From Pseudomonas sp. (GTDB lineage Bacteria; Pseudomonadota; Gammaproteobacteria; Pseudomonadales; Pseudomonadaceae), in the NCBI RefSeq assembly GCF_030698175.1, contig NZ_JAUYNT010000017.1, positions 62,001 through 126,000 on the forward strand: a stretch of DNA of 64,000 bases. The letters run 5' to 3'. The notes under the pieces were generated by a model. It was not told the origin of the DNA. It searched no databases and saw only the letters and a program-made list of their open reading frames with translations. The number at the start of each line of letters is the position of its first letter. The first letter of the stretch is position 1. A program made the position numbers and the translations under genes. Of the stretch, positions 29,692 through 42,921 are shown piece after piece.

Positions 29692-30902
29692 TGAGTAAAT
29701 TCATGGAGTGGGTCGATGCGCGCTTCCCAGCGACCAAGATGTGGGAAGAGCATCTAAGCAAATATTACGCACCGAAGAACTTTAACTTCTTCTATTTTTT
29801 CGGCTCTTTGGCGTTGTTGGTGCTGGTTAACCAGATCATCACCGGTATCTGGCTGACCATGAGTTACACGCCATCGGCAGAAGAGGCCTTTGCTTCGGTC
29901 GAATACATCATGCGTGATGTTGATTACGGCTGGATCATCCGCTATCTGCACTCCACCGGCGCCTCGGCGTTCTTTGTGGTGGTTTATATGCACATGTTCC
30001 GTGGCCTGCTGTATGGCTCTTATCAGAAGCCCCGTGAGTTGGTTTGGTTGTTCGGCATGCTGATCTACTTGGCGCTGATGGCTGAAGCCTTTATGGGCTA
30101 TTTGTTGCCTTGGGGGCAGATGTCTTACTGGGGCGCGCAGGTAATTATTTCCCTGTTCGGTGCTATTCCGGTGATAGGTGCGGACCTGACTCAGTGGATT
30201 CGTGGTGACTACCTGATTTCCGGCATCACCCTGAACCGCTTCTTCGCCTTGCATGTGATCGCATTGCCGATCGTGGTGTTGGGCTTGGTGGTACTGCATA
30301 TTCTGGCGTTGCACGAAGTGGGCTCGAACAACCCGGAAGGCGTTGATATCAAGAAGAAGAAGGATGCTAACGGCATTCCTCTGGACGGCATTCCGTTCCA
30401 CCCGTACTACACGGTTAAAGATATCGTCGGTGTGGTGGTGTTCCTGTTTGTGTTCTGCGCCATCGTGTTCTTCTTCCCTGAGATGGGTGGCTACTTCCTC
30501 GAGAAGCCGAACTTTGAAGTGGCTAACGCCTTCAAGACGCCTGCGCACATTGCTCCGGTTTGGTACTTTACCCCGTTCTACGCCATCTTGCGGGCTGTGC
30601 CTGACAAGTTGATGGGCGTGGTGGCCATGGGTGCGGCAATCGCGATTCTGTTTGTGCTGCCGTGGCTGGATCGCAGCCCGGTTAAGTCGATCCGCCATAA
30701 GGGTTGGCTGAGCAAGATCTGGATGCTGGTGTTTGCGCTGTCGTTTGTGATCTTGGGCTACTACGGTTCGCAGTCGCCATCCGATCTGGGCACTATCATG
30801 TCGCGGACTTGCACCATTCTGTATTTCGCCTTCTTTCTCCTGATGCCGTTTTATACGCGTATGGAAAAGACTAAACCGGTTCCGGATCGGGTGACTTGCT
30901 AA
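29691..30902 (+). CDS. petB: Ubiquinol-cytochrome c reductase, cytochrome b subunit
   Basis: 403 residues from the ATG at 29691, a full-length fused cytochrome b with eight or more membrane segments. Heme-ligand histidines lie in HSTGASAFFVVVYMHM and in HVIALPIVVLGLVVLHILAL. The Qo-site motif usually written PEWY is PVWY here (residues 289-292, bases 30555-30566). petC begins on the last base of its stop codon, so petABC is one tightly coupled operon. Confidence 0.96.
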   Translation: MSKFMEWVDARFPATKMWEEHLSKYYAPKNFNFFYFFGSLALLVLVNQIITGIWLTMSYTPSAEEAFASVEYIMRDVDYGWIIRYLHSTGASAFFVVVYMHMFRGLLYGSYQKPRELVWLFGMLIYLALMAEAFMGYLLPWGQMSYWGAQVIISLFGAIPVIGADLTQWIRGDYLISGITLNRFFALHVIALPIVVLGLVVLHILALHEVGSNNPEGVDIKKKKDANGIPLDGIPFHPYYTVKDIVGVVVFLFVFCAIVFFFPEMGGYFLEKPNFEVANAFKTPAHIAPVWYFTPFYAILRAVPDKLMGVVAMGAAIAILFVLPWLDRSPVKSIRHKGWLSKIWMLVFALSFVILGYYGSQSPSDLGTIMSRTCTILYFAFFLLMPFYTRMEKTKPVPDRVTC

Positions 30903-31684
30903 TGAAAAAGCATTTTGCAGCTCTTATTTTCGCTGTTCTGCCAGCGTTTGCTTTTGCCAGTTCCGACCTTGGCTACCCACTGGATCACGTTGAAGTCGAT
31001 GTTGCCGATCAGGCGGCGATGCAAGACGGTGCCAAGACCTTTGCCAACTATTGCATGGGTTGCCATGGCGCTAAATTTCAGCGCTATGAGCGGGTTGCCA
31101 CTGACTTGGGTATCCCTAATCAGTTGATGCTCGATAACCTGGTGTTTACCGGCGCCAAAGTTGGCGATCTGATGAAGATCGGCATGCAGCCGCAAGACGC
31201 TAAGGTTTGGTTCGGCGCTGCACCACCAGATCTGACGCTGGTTGCGCGGGTGCGCGGCAACGATTGGTTGTACACCTATCTGCGGACCTTCTACGAAGAT
31301 CCGACCCGGCCGTGGGGTGTCAACAACAAGGCATTCCCGAATGTCGGTATGCCTAACGTTTTGGCAGAGCTGCAGGGTCGTCAGGTTATCGGTTGCAAGC
31401 AGGTGCAAGTCGTCGAGCATGGCGATAAGCAATACGACACGCTGACGGGTACGCCCATTACCCATGAAGACTGTCATCAGTTGACTGTGCTGCCGAAGAC
31501 CGGTGCGCTGACCACTGAGCAGTTCGACGAGAAGATCAAGAATCTGGTGACCTTCCTGGCGTACTCGGCTAACCCGGTAAAACTGCAGAGTGAGCGCATC
31601 GGTACTTACGTGCTGTTGTTCTTGGCCTTCTTCTTTGTCTTCGCTTATCTGCTCAAGCGCGAATACTGGAAGGACGTTCACTGA
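30902..31684 (+). CDS. petC: Ubiquinol-cytochrome c reductase, cytochrome c1 subunit
   Basis: 260 residues from the ATG at 30902 (MKKHFAALIFAVLPAFAFAS, a Sec signal peptide). Covalent heme motif CMGCH at 51-55; the Met ligand probably lies in the NVGMPNVL region; one C-terminal anchor (GTYVLLFLAFFFVFAYLL). It passes electrons from the Rieske protein to soluble cytochrome c. Last gene of petABC, followed by a terminator. Confidence 0.95.
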   Translation: MKKHFAALIFAVLPAFAFASSDLGYPLDHVEVDVADQAAMQDGAKTFANYCMGCHGAKFQRYERVATDLGIPNQLMLDNLVFTGAKVGDLMKIGMQPQDAKVWFGAAPPDLTLVARVRGNDWLYTYLRTFYEDPTRPWGVNNKAFPNVGMPNVLAELQGRQVIGCKQVQVVEHGDKQYDTLTGTPITHEDCHQLTVLPKTGALTTEQFDEKIKNLVTFLAYSANPVKLQSERIGTYVLLFLAFFFVFAYLLKREYWKDVH

Positions 31685-31718
31685 TAGACTGTCTGCTGTT
31701 GTACCGTTATGTTGCGAA

Positions 31719-31750
31719 CAGGCGCGCCCAACTCGGGCGCGCTTGTTTTT
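31719..31750 (+). terminator. Intrinsic terminator after petC
   Basis: CAGGCGCGCCC (31719-31729), loop AACTC and GGGCGCGCTTG (31735-31745) form an 11-bp stem with one G-T pair, followed by five T. It separates the petABC operon from sspA. Confidence 0.85.
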
Positions 31751-31770
31751 CTGCTACTAAAAACTATAAC
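31743..31770 (+). promoter_or_regulatory. Candidate sspA promoter overlapping the petC terminator
   Basis: TTGTTT (31743-31748), 16 bases, TATAAC (31765-31770). The -35 box would fall in the right arm and tail of the pet terminator. The predicted start is about 10 bases before sspA's ribosome site GAGGAGA. Confidence 0.4.
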
Positions 31771-31786
31771 TGCGAGGAGAGACATC

Positions 31787-32404
31787 ATGGCCGTGACCAA
31801 TAGGTTGGCCTGTTACTCTGACCCCGCTGATCACTATTCCCACCGTGTACGTATTGTGCTCGCCGAGAAGGGTGTCAGCGCAGAGATCATCGATGTTGAG
31901 CCAGGCCGTTACCCGGCCAAGCTGAGTGAGGTTAATCCTTACGCCAGCGTGCCAACTTTGGTTGATCGCGACTTGGCGCTGTATGAGTCGACGGTGGTGA
32001 TGGAGTATTTGGACGAGCGTTACCCGCATCCGCCGCTGTTGCCGGTGTATCCGGTGGCGCGGGCTAATAGCCGTCTGCTGATTCATCGTATTCAGCGCGA
32101 TTGGTGTAAGCACGTGGATTTGATCCTTGATCCACGGAGCAAAGAGCCGGCTCGGGTGCAGGCGCGTAAAGAATTGCGTGAGAGCCTGACCGGTGTTTCG
32201 CCGCTATTTGCCGATAAGCCTTACTTTCTCAGTACTGAGTTGAGCTTGGTCGATTGTTGCCTGCTGCCGATTCTCTGGCGTTTGCCTATTCTAGGTATTG
32301 AGCTGCCAAAGCCGGCCAAACCGCTGCTTGATTACATGGATCGACAGTTTGCCCGTGAGGCGTTCCGAGCTAGCTTGTCGGGCGCCGAGCGCGATATGCG
32401 TTAA
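31787..32404 (+). CDS. sspA: Stringent starvation protein A
   Basis: 205 residues from the ATG at 31787 ([20 protein letters not shown]) behind a GAGGAG ribosome site. A glutathione-S-transferase fold without GST activity in this family; SspA binds sigma-70 RNA polymerase and alters promoter use in stress and virulence. [18 protein letters not shown] and [15 protein letters not shown] are typical. sspB follows after 14 bases. Confidence 0.95.
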   Translation: MAVTNRLACYSDPADHYSHRVRIVLAEKGVSAEIIDVEPGRYPAKLSEVNPYASVPTLVDRDLALYESTVVMEYLDERYPHPPLLPVYPVARANSRLLIHRIQRDWCKHVDLILDPRSKEPARVQARKELRESLTGVSPLFADKPYFLSTELSLVDCCLLPILWRLPILGIELPKPAKPLLDYMDRQFAREAFRASLSGAERDMR

Positions 32405-32418
32405 GAGGGGAAGTCCTA

Positions 32419-32826
32419 ATGAACTCCAATCGTCCTTATCTGATTCGCGCACTCTATGAGTGGATTGCCGAGAATGATTGCACCCCGCACTTGCTGGTGA
32501 ATGCCGAGTACCCAGGCATTAAGGTGCCGCCAGGCTATGCCAATGATGGCCAGGTGGTGCTTAACGTCTCGTCCAGTGCTGTGCGGCATTTGCAGCTTGG
32601 CAATGATGCGGTGAGTTTCGAGGGTCGCTTCGGTGGCGTGCCGCAAAGTCTGTATATTCCAGCGGCTGCGGTATTGGCGATCTATGCGCGTGAGAATGGT
32701 CAGGGCATGGTGTTTGATTTGGACGCGCCGGGAGCTGGCGATGACGCGGGGCCGGAGAATGATGGTCCGGCCGGCACTGAGCCGCCAAGACCCAGCGGTC
32801 GACCGAGTTTGAAGGTGGTCAAGTAG
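32419..32826 (+). CDS. sspB: ClpXP protease specificity-enhancing factor SspB
   Basis: 135 residues. The folded domain (RPYLIRALYEWIAENDCTPH; LNVSSSAVRHLQLGND) binds ssrA-tagged proteins. A flexible acidic/Pro-rich linker leads to the C-terminal XB motif RPSLKVVK, which docks on the ClpX zinc domain. Operon with sspA; terminator three bases after the stop. Confidence 0.95.
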   Translation: MNSNRPYLIRALYEWIAENDCTPHLLVNAEYPGIKVPPGYANDGQVVLNVSSSAVRHLQLGNDAVSFEGRFGGVPQSLYIPAAAVLAIYARENGQGMVFDLDAPGAGDDAGPENDGPAGTEPPRPSGRPSLKVVK

Positions 32827-32865
32827 GCACAAAAAAGGCGATCAGAAGATCGCCTTTTTTGTGCC
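32826..32865. terminator. Bidirectional terminator between sspB and the BON lipoprotein gene
   Basis: An 18-bp perfect stem (GGCACAAAAAAGGCGATC against its complement) around the loop AGAA. The A-run and T-run sit inside the stem, allowing termination from both convergent genes. Confidence 0.85.
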
Positions 32866-32884
32866 TCGATTTTAGTTGTGCGGG

Positions 32885-34401
<1,517 letters not shown>

Positions 34402-34402
<1 letters not shown>

Positions 34403-36201
34403 TAGGGCAGGCGCTGCACCTGGCCGGCTTGAAACTCGGCCCATGGCAGTAGGCGTTCAATCCGCTGCGTGCTATTCAGGCTGAGCTGGCCGGTCAGGCC
34501 GTCGATGCGGCTGTCGGGCAGGCTTTTGAGTTGGCTCAGGCGCGGCGCCAGGTTATAGGCGTCGATGCCCATGGCGTACAAGCGGCCGAGGCTGCCGCCC
34601 GCTTGTGGCCATTGCGCGACGACCTGCTGGTGCAGAGGATCATTGCTGTCGAGCAGCCAGGGCGTCTCGCAAAAGCGGATGCCGTTAAGGTCAGCCGGTT
34701 GCGGCTGACCGCTATTGCCGCTGTACAGGTGCGAGGTGGCATACACCGGCACATCACCGGCGTACTGGAAGGCCAGGGTTGGTTTGATCTGTTGCGCCTG
34801 CTGCGGGGTGGCGGCGAGGAAGATAAAGTCGACATCCTGACGGCGTGCCGGCAGTGCGGTGATGCTGGTGCCTAAGGTGTTTTGCAGACGTTTGGCGCGC
34901 GCCTCGCTCTGGCGCAGTTGAAACAGGTCGGCGATCTGTTGGGCCAGTTGCACCGGTTGATCGACGTGCTCGGCGGCGATCAAGGTGCCGCCGTCGGCGA
35001 GCCAGCTTTGGCGGAAGGCGTCCAGTACCCGGTCACCCCATTCACCGCGTGGCACCAGGGCGACGGCACGGCGCATGCCGTCATCCCAAGCGCGGCGGGC
35101 CACTGAGCGGGCCTCATCTTCGGCCGACAAGCCAAACTGAAACAGCTCGGCTGGGCCGGGTTTGCCATTGTCGCTGTAGTTCAGGGCGAGGGTGGTGATG
35201 GGTAATTGAGAGCGCTCGTTGAGTTGCTTGACCAGGGGTTTTTCCAGCGGGCCCACCACCAGTTGCACGCCGGCGGCTTGGGCTTGGCGGTAGAAATCAT
35301 CCAGTGAAGTCAGTTTTGAACTGTCATACAGCTCAATGGCTGGCGGGTTCTGGCCGTTTTGCTGAGCCTGGTAATAGCTGGCCATAAAGCCATCGCGCAA
35401 GGCTTGCGCCACCGAAGCCAGTGGGCCTTCTTGTGGCAACAGCAGGGCGATCTTGGTCAGTGGTTGGCTGGCCAGTTGCTTGAGCTTGTCCAGGGCTTGC
35501 GGCAATTGTTTGGCGGCCGGGTGTTGCGGGTTCTGCTTGCTCCAGGCGTCGATCGCGGCTTGCTGCTGCTCAGGGCTGCCGGCGCTCTTGGCGGCGCGGG
35601 CCAGCTCCAGCCAGCCAGTCAGGTCGGTGTCGGTGCTGCCTTGCAGTTGCTCGGTGGGCAGTGAGGCGATCAGTGCCCAAATCGCCTCATGGTTGCTGCT
35701 GGCGGCGCTATCGCTGAGCAGTGGCGCAATAAAAACCCGCTCGCGGGCCGCTTCCAGGGTTTGTCCATTGGCTTCCAGCGCCTTGGCGCGCACCAGTTGA
35801 CTGCGCAGTTGTTGTTCGACCGGTAGTTCGCTGAGGCGGGCAAAGCTTGGGTGGCTCAGTGCTTTGAGCGCGCTTTTGGGCTTGTTGCGCGCCATCGCCA
35901 GCTCGGCTTTGAGGGTGCTGGCAAAAACCTGCTGCGCCGGCTTCAGGCCATCCAGTGGCACTTGTTGAAGAATGCGCGCGGCTTGGCCGTCATCATTTTG
36001 CTGGTGGGCCAGGTCGGCGGCCGCCAGTAACAGCGCGCTGGCTTGCTCCTGTGGGCTGACGCTGGCTTGCTGCAGCAGTTCTTCGATACTGCCTTGCGGG
36101 GTGCGTGGCAGTTCGCCCAAATTGGACGAGGGGGTGCTGGTGCAGGCCGCAAGTAAAGCAGTCAGACCGAGAAAGCAGAGGGTGCGCAAGCCGGCGATCA
36201 T
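34402..36201 (-). CDS. lpoA: Penicillin-binding protein activator LpoA
   Basis: 599 residues from the ATG at 36201 (MIAGLRTLCFLGLTALLAAC); the lipobox cysteine is Cys20. The N-terminal half is TPR-like helical; the C-terminal half (from about 255, KIALLLPQEGPLASVAQALR) is a periplasmic-binding-protein fold. In E. coli LpoA is an outer-membrane lipoprotein that reaches through peptidoglycan to activate PBP1A. First gene of the lpoA-yraN-diaA-dolP series, divergent from rsmI. Confidence 0.93.
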
Positions 36202-36416
36202 GTAAAGGTTCCCTGGTACTTGATCAAATGAGCGGCGAATTGTACCCAAGCCCCGCCACCAGCGCGATGTTACTGGTGCTATTGATTCGCGCCGATGAAG
36301 TTTGAAGTTTTACCTGAGGCGGTAACAGGGCAAGCTTGAGTTTCAATCAAGACTTCAAAGGGCCTGATCAATAATCGGGCTACAATGCGCGTTTTGTCGG
36401 TCTCGAGGTGTGTGTG

Positions 36417-37289
36417 GTGACGCTTTCCAGTGCTCAGAGTTCGGCTGCGGGGACGCTTTATGTGGTCGCCACGCCGATTGGAAATCTCGATGACATCACC
36501 GCTCGAGCATTGCGGGTGCTGCGTGAGGTGAGCCTGATTGCCGCTGAAGATACCCGCCATTCTGCCCGTTTAATGCAGCACTTCGGTATCGGCACGCCCT
36601 TGGCGGCGTGTCATGAACACAACGAGCGCGAGCAAGGCAGCCATTTTATCGCCCGCTTGCTGTCCGGCGCCGATGTGGCGCTGATTTCTGATGCGGGCAC
36701 GCCACTGATCTCCGATCCCGGTTACCACCTGGTGCGCAATGCGCGGGCAGCAGGTATTCAGGTGGTGCCGGTGCCGGGCCCGAGCGCGCTGATTACCGCC
36801 TTGTCGGCGGCGGGTTTGCCCTCGGATCGATTTATTTTTGAAGGTTTTTTGCCAGCCAAGACGGCTGGTCGCCGAGCGCGCTTGGAGCAGGTAAAAGAAG
36901 AGCCGCGCACGCTGATTTTTTATGAGGCGCCGCATCGTATTCTTGAGTGTTTGGAGGATATGCAGTTGGTGTTCGGTGGCGAGCGTTTAGCATTGCTGGC
37001 GCGCGAGTTGACCAAAACCTTTGAAACACTCAAGGGCTTGCCATTGTCGGAATTGGCGACCTGGGTGGCCGCCGACCCTAATCAGCAACGTGGTGAGTGC
37101 GTGGTGCTGGTGGCCGGCTGGCCGGCGCCTGAAGGTGAAGAAGCTTTGAGCGTCGAAGCCTTGCGAGTGTTGGATTTGTTGCTGCAGGATTTACCCTTAA
37201 AGCGCGCTGCGGCGCTGGCGGCGGAGATTACCGGGGTGCGCAAAAACCTGCTCTATCAGGCCGCCCTTGATCGGCAGAAAGACGTTTAG
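36417..37289 (+). CDS. rsmI: 16S rRNA (cytidine(1402)-2'-O)-methyltransferase
   Basis: 290 residues from GTG at 36417, chosen because GAGG (36405-36408) stands 8 bases upstream; in-frame GTGs at 36408 and 36414 are alternatives. Tetrapyrrole-methylase fold with [30 protein letters not shown] and [17 protein letters not shown]. It 2'-O-methylates C1402 in the ribosomal P site, in concert with RsmH (38453-39394), which methylates the same base. Confidence 0.94.
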   Translation: MTLSSAQSSAAGTLYVVATPIGNLDDITARALRVLREVSLIAAEDTRHSARLMQHFGIGTPLAACHEHNEREQGSHFIARLLSGADVALISDAGTPLISDPGYHLVRNARAAGIQVVPVPGPSALITALSAAGLPSDRFIFEGFLPAKTAGRRARLEQVKEEPRTLIFYEAPHRILECLEDMQLVFGGERLALLARELTKTFETLKGLPLSELATWVAADPNQQRGECVVLVAGWPAPEGEEALSVEALRVLDLLLQDLPLKRAAALAAEITGVRKNLLYQAALDRQKDV

Positions 37290-37291
37290 GC

Positions 37292-37320
37292 TTGTTCTTG
37301 ACGGCTTCAGTCGCTAACCT
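37292..37320 (+). promoter_or_regulatory. Candidate promoter of the RNase P RNA gene
   Basis: TTGTTC (37292-37297), 17 bases, TAACCT (37315-37320), placing the start about 37328-37330, where the mature RNA is expected to begin. The hexamers are weak matches; read-through from rsmI is also possible. Confidence 0.35.
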
Positions 37321-37329
37321 TGGCGGCGG

Positions 37330-37686
37330 AGAGTCGATTGGACAGTCGCTGCCTCTTGCTGTTTACAGCAAGGGGGGGAGGAAAGTCCGGGCTCCATAGG
37401 GCAGAGCGCCAGGTAACGCCTGGGAGGCGTGAGCCTACGGAAAGTGCCACAGAAAATAACCGCCTAAGCGCTTCGGCGCCGGTAAGGGTGAAAAGGTGCG
37501 GTAAGAGCGCACCGCGCGACTGGTAACAGTTCGTGGCTAGGCAAACCCCGCTCGGAGCAAGACCAAATAGGGTTCCATTGGCGTGGCCCGCGCTGGAACC
37601 GGGTAGGTTGCTAAAGGCGTGCAGTGATGTACGTCGTAGACGAATGACTGTCCTCGACAGAACCCGGCTTACAGATCGACTCTCCA
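37330..37686 (+). ncRNA. rnpB: RNase P RNA (M1, type A)
   Basis: About 357 bases. The 5' AGAGTCGAT pairs with ATCGACTCT at 37675-37683 to close helix P1. The universally conserved core GAGGAAAGTCCGGGCTCC lies at about 37378-37395 and its partner ACAGAACCCGGCTTA at about 37657-37671. The RNA is the catalytic part of the ribozyme that trims tRNA 5' ends. Position between rsmI and mraZ is as in Pseudomonas. Exact 3' end is uncertain by several bases. Confidence 0.95.
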
Positions 37687-37890
37687 CCTTTTACTTCATC
37701 CGCTTGTGTGCATATCCCGCCGTTCTAAGACCAAAAAAATCTTACTCTTAACAAAGCACTTTAAGTTCGGAGCGCAGCCTTCTGTATTGGCTCGCTTTCG
37801 TCTTGATATTGCTGCGCTTTTCTCGCGTTTTATCCGCGCTTTTGTTGGCTAAATCACCGATTTCTAAGGCTTTTCCTACGCTCGTGCGCC
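37687..37890. other. Gap between rnpB and the mra promoter, no gene seen
   Basis: The full rnpB-mraZ gap is 308 bases. This left part is T-rich (tails TTTTAC and repeated CGCTTTT blocks) and shows no supported ORF, tRNA or strong hairpin. T-runs may help end rnpB transcription. The right part holds the promoter and MraZ boxes described separately. Confidence 0.6.
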
Positions 37891-37919
37891 TTGACGCTGG
37901 GGGGCTGCATTCCTATAGT
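37891..37919 (+). promoter_or_regulatory. Promoter of the mraZ/dcw cluster
   Basis: TTGACG (37891-37896), exactly 17 bases, TATAGT (37914-37919), the best sigma-70 match in the window. Transcription would begin near 37926, at the first MraZ box, so a bound MraZ would block initiation. Confidence 0.65.
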
Positions 37920-37925
37920 GTGCTC

Positions 37926-37961
37926 AAGTGGTAAAAAGTGGCGTGAAGTGGGTTTTTTGGC
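37926..37961 (+). promoter_or_regulatory. MraZ operator, phased AAGTGG repeats
   Basis: AAGTGG occurs at 37926, 37936 and 37946, exactly 10 bases apart, with a degenerate fourth unit (TTTGGC) at 37956. MraZ is known to bind GTGG/TGGG-type direct repeats at 10-base spacing in its own promoter. The spacing puts all boxes on one face of the helix just downstream of the -10 box, consistent with autorepression. Confidence 0.7.
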
Positions 37962-37994
37962 AGGGAAAGCAACTAATAATGGGGGAATGCAGCA

Positions 37995-38450
37995 GTGTTT
38001 CGTGGAGCTAACGCTATCAGTCTCGACGCCAAAGGGCGCCTCGCGATGCCGAGTCGGTATCGTGACGAGCTGGTTTTGCGTTGCGCCGGTCAGCTGATTG
38101 TGACCATCGATGCTGTTGACTCCTGCCTGAGTGTCTATCCGTTGCCCGAGTGGGAGCTGATTGAAGCCAAGTTGCGCGAACTGCCCTCCTTTCGTGAAGA
38201 AAACCGCCGCCTGCAGCGTTTGTTGATTGGCAATGCCGTTGACCTGGAGCTCGACAGCGCCGGGCGTTTCCTGGTGCCGCCGCGTTTGCGCGAATACGCC
38301 GGGCTCGACAAGCGCGCGATGCTGGTCGGCCAGCTGAATAAATTCCAACTGTGGAACGAAGACGCCTGGAATACCTTGGCGGACGCGGATCTGGCGGCCA
38401 TTAAACAACCCGGTGCTATGCCGGCCGAATTGCGTGATTTGATCCTGTGA
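37995..38450 (+). CDS. mraZ: Transcriptional regulator MraZ
   Basis: 151 residues starting at GTG 37995 ([20 protein letters not shown]). It contains the two AbrB-like SpoVT half-domains of the family, with [15 protein letters not shown] and [15 protein letters not shown] as the repeated DNA-binding elements. It represses the dcw cluster by binding the repeats upstream. First gene of the cluster. Confidence 0.96.
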   Translation: MFRGANAISLDAKGRLAMPSRYRDELVLRCAGQLIVTIDAVDSCLSVYPLPEWELIEAKLRELPSFREENRRLQRLLIGNAVDLELDSAGRFLVPPRLREYAGLDKRAMLVGQLNKFQLWNEDAWNTLADADLAAIKQPGAMPAELRDLIL

Positions 38451-38452
38451 CT

Positions 38453-39394
38453 ATGACTTCTGGCTTGGCCCACATAACCGTACTGCTGGATGAGGCCGTT
38501 ACGGCTCTCGCAGTGCGCAGCGACGGCTGCTATCTGGACGGTACTTTCGGGCGTGGCGGCCATAGTCGGCTGATTTTGCAGCAGTTGGGCGAGGGTGGCC
38601 GGTTGCTGGGTTTTGATAAAGATCCGTTGGCGATTGCTACTGGGCAAACACTGGCGGCCGAAGATGGCCGCTTTGTCATTGTGCAGCGCAGTTTTGCCGA
38701 GCTGGGTGATGAGCTGGCGGTGCGCGGTCTGGCCGGCAAGGTCAGCGGTGTGCTGCTCGATTTGGGCGTGTCTTCGCCGCAGCTGGATGACCCCGAGCGC
38801 GGCTTCAGCTTTATGCATGACGGTCCGCTGGACATGCGTATGGACCCCAGTCGTGGCGTCAGTGCCGCCGCCTGGATCGCCAGCGCCCCCGAGGAAGAAA
38901 TCGCCCGGGCATTTAAAGAATATGGCGAGGAACGTTTTGCCAAGCGCATGGCGCGGGCGGTGGTGTTGCGCCGCGTCGAGCAGCCGTTTGAGCGCACTGC
39001 GGATCTGGCCAATGTCTTGACCGTGGCCAATCCGGCCTGGGAAAAAGGCAAAAACCCGGCAACCCGTGCGTTCCAGGGCTTGCGCATTCAAATTAACAAC
39101 GAGTTGGGCGACCTCGAGCGTGGTCTGGATGCGGCCATGGATGCGCTGGAGATTGGCGGCCGCTTGGCGGTGATCAGCTTTCACTCGCTGGAAGACCGCA
39201 TCGTTAAACAGTTTATGCGTCGCCATGTGAAGGGCGAGGCGGACAACTTGCCGCGCGATCTGCCCGTGCGGGTGGTGCCCTTTGATCCGCGCTTGAAGTT
39301 GCTCGGCAAGCCACAGTTTGCCTCCGATGCCGAAGTTAAGGCCAACCCGCGCTCGCGCAGTGCGGTATTGCGTGTGGCGGAGAAGCTGCGTTGA
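38453..39394 (+). CDS. rsmH: 16S rRNA (cytosine(1402)-N4)-methyltransferase
   Basis: 313 residues from the ATG at 38453 ([20 protein letters not shown]); GTG at 38447, overlapping the mraZ stop, is an alternative. AdoMet-dependent enzyme with [11 protein letters not shown] and [20 protein letters not shown]. It N4-methylates C1402 of 16S rRNA; RsmI nearby adds the 2'-O-methyl of the same nucleotide. Formerly mraW. The ftsL TTG start overlaps its stop. Confidence 0.96.
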   Translation: MTSGLAHITVLLDEAVTALAVRSDGCYLDGTFGRGGHSRLILQQLGEGGRLLGFDKDPLAIATGQTLAAEDGRFVIVQRSFAELGDELAVRGLAGKVSGVLLDLGVSSPQLDDPERGFSFMHDGPLDMRMDPSRGVSAAAWIASAPEEEIARAFKEYGEERFAKRMARAVVLRRVEQPFERTADLANVLTVANPAWEKGKNPATRAFQGLRIQINNELGDLERGLDAAMDALEIGGRLAVISFHSLEDRIVKQFMRRHVKGEADNLPRDLPVRVVPFDPRLKLLGKPQFASDAEVKANPRSRSAVLRVAEKLR

Positions 39395-39651
39395 GTCGCC
39401 TTTACGGCAAACCTTTGCCAACCGGCAGCTTTGCCATGCTGTTGTTGTTTGTGGCCGTGCTGGTGTCGGCGGTCGGCGTGTCCTACACCGCTCACTGGAA
39501 TCGTCAGCTGCTTAATGGCCTGTATGCCGAATTGAGCGTGCGCGACAAAGCCCAGGCCGAATGGGGCCGGCTGATCCTCGAGCAAAGCACCTGGACGGCC
39601 CATAACCGCATCGAGACGCTAGCCACCGAACAGCTGAAAATGCTTATTCCA

Positions 39652-41457
<1,806 letters not shown>

Positions 41458-41458
<1 letters not shown>

Positions 41459-42921
41459 TGCCTATGCCACTCAACCAACTGCTGCCAGAAGCCGGCAGCT
41501 CGGTACTGATTCGTGAATTGACCCTGGACAGCCGCAAGGTATTACCCGGGGATTTGTTTTTAGCCGTGCCGGGCACCGCCCAAGATGGCCGTCTGCATAT
41601 CGCCGATGCGATTGCCCGAGGCGCCGCAGCCGTGGCCTATGAGGCCGAAGGCGCGCCGCTGATGCGCGACAGCGCCGCCGCTTTGATCGCCATGAAAGGC
41701 TTAGCCGGTCAGCTGTCGGCCATCGCCGGGCGTTTTTACGGCGAGCCGAGCCGCGCCTTGCGCTTGATCGGCGTAACCGGCACCAACGGCAAAACCAGTG
41801 TCAGCCAGTTGCTGGCGCAGGCCCTGGATTTGCTCGGTGAGCGTTGCGGCATAGTCGGCACCCTGGGCAGTGGCTTTCACAATGAGCTGGTGCAGGGGCA
41901 GCACACCACCCCCGATCCGATTGGCGTGCAAGCGGTGTTGGCCAACCTCAAGCAGGCCGGCGCCAAGGCCGTGGCGATGGAAGTGTCTTCCCACGGTCTG
42001 GATCAGGGCCGGGTCGCCGCCTTGGCTTTTTCGGTAGCGGTGTTTACCAATTTGTCGCGCGATCACCTCGATTATCACGGCAGCATGGCCGCCTATGGCG
42101 CGGTAAAAGCCGCGCTGTTTGCAAGGCCTGGTCTGCGTTGCCGGGTGTTGAATGTGGATGACGATTTTGGCCGCGAGCTGGCCGCGCTGCCGAGCGAATC
42201 GCGACTGATCAGCTACAGCCTGGACGACTCGACGGCCTATCTGTACTGCCGCAGCGCCGACTTTGACGACAATGGCGTACGTGCCGACATAGTCACGCCG
42301 CAAGGCGAAGGCCGCCTGTGCAGCGCGCTGCTGGGCCGTTTCAATCTGAGTAACTTGCTTGCGGTGGTCGGTGCCTTGTTGGCGCTGGATTACCCGCTGG
42401 ATGAAATTCTTGGCGTGATGCCCCAGTTGCAAGGTCCGCTCGGCCGCATGCAGCGCCTTGGCGGCGGCACGCAACCCTTGGTGGTGGTCGATTACGCCCA
42501 CACCCCGGATGCTCTGGATAAAGTTCTTGAGGCGCTACGCCAGCATGCCGATGGTCAGTTGCTCTGCCTGTTTGGCTGTGGCGGTGACCGCGACCGTGGC
42601 AAGCGCGCGTTGATGGCCGCTGTGGCTGAGCAGCGGGCCGACCGGGTGTTGGTCACCGATGACAATCCGCGCACCGAAGCCCCTGAGCAAATCTTCGCCG
42701 ACATTCGCAGCGGTTTTACCGATGCCGGCAAGGTCAGCTTGCAGCACGGTCGCGGCGCAGCTATCGCCCAGTTGATCGCCAGTGCCCAAGTCGGTGACGT
42801 GGTGCTGCTGGCCGGCAAGGGCCATGAGGATTATCAGGAAATTAACGGCGTGCGCCAGCCCTTCTCCGATTTGCACGAAGCCGAGCAGGCTTTGCTCGCC
42901 TGGAGCGTCGCCCATGCTTAA
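41458..42921 (+). CDS. murE: UDP-MurNAc-L-Ala-D-Glu:meso-diaminopimelate ligase
   Basis: 487 residues. Mur ligase ATP site GVTGTNGKTSVSQ, carbamylated-lysine region and the DAP-specificity motif DNPR (TDDNPRTEAPEQIFADIRSG), so the third residue of the stem peptide is meso-DAP. It adds DAP to UDP-MurNAc-dipeptide in the cytoplasm. ATG overlaps the ftsI stop; murF starts within its last codons. Confidence 0.96.
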
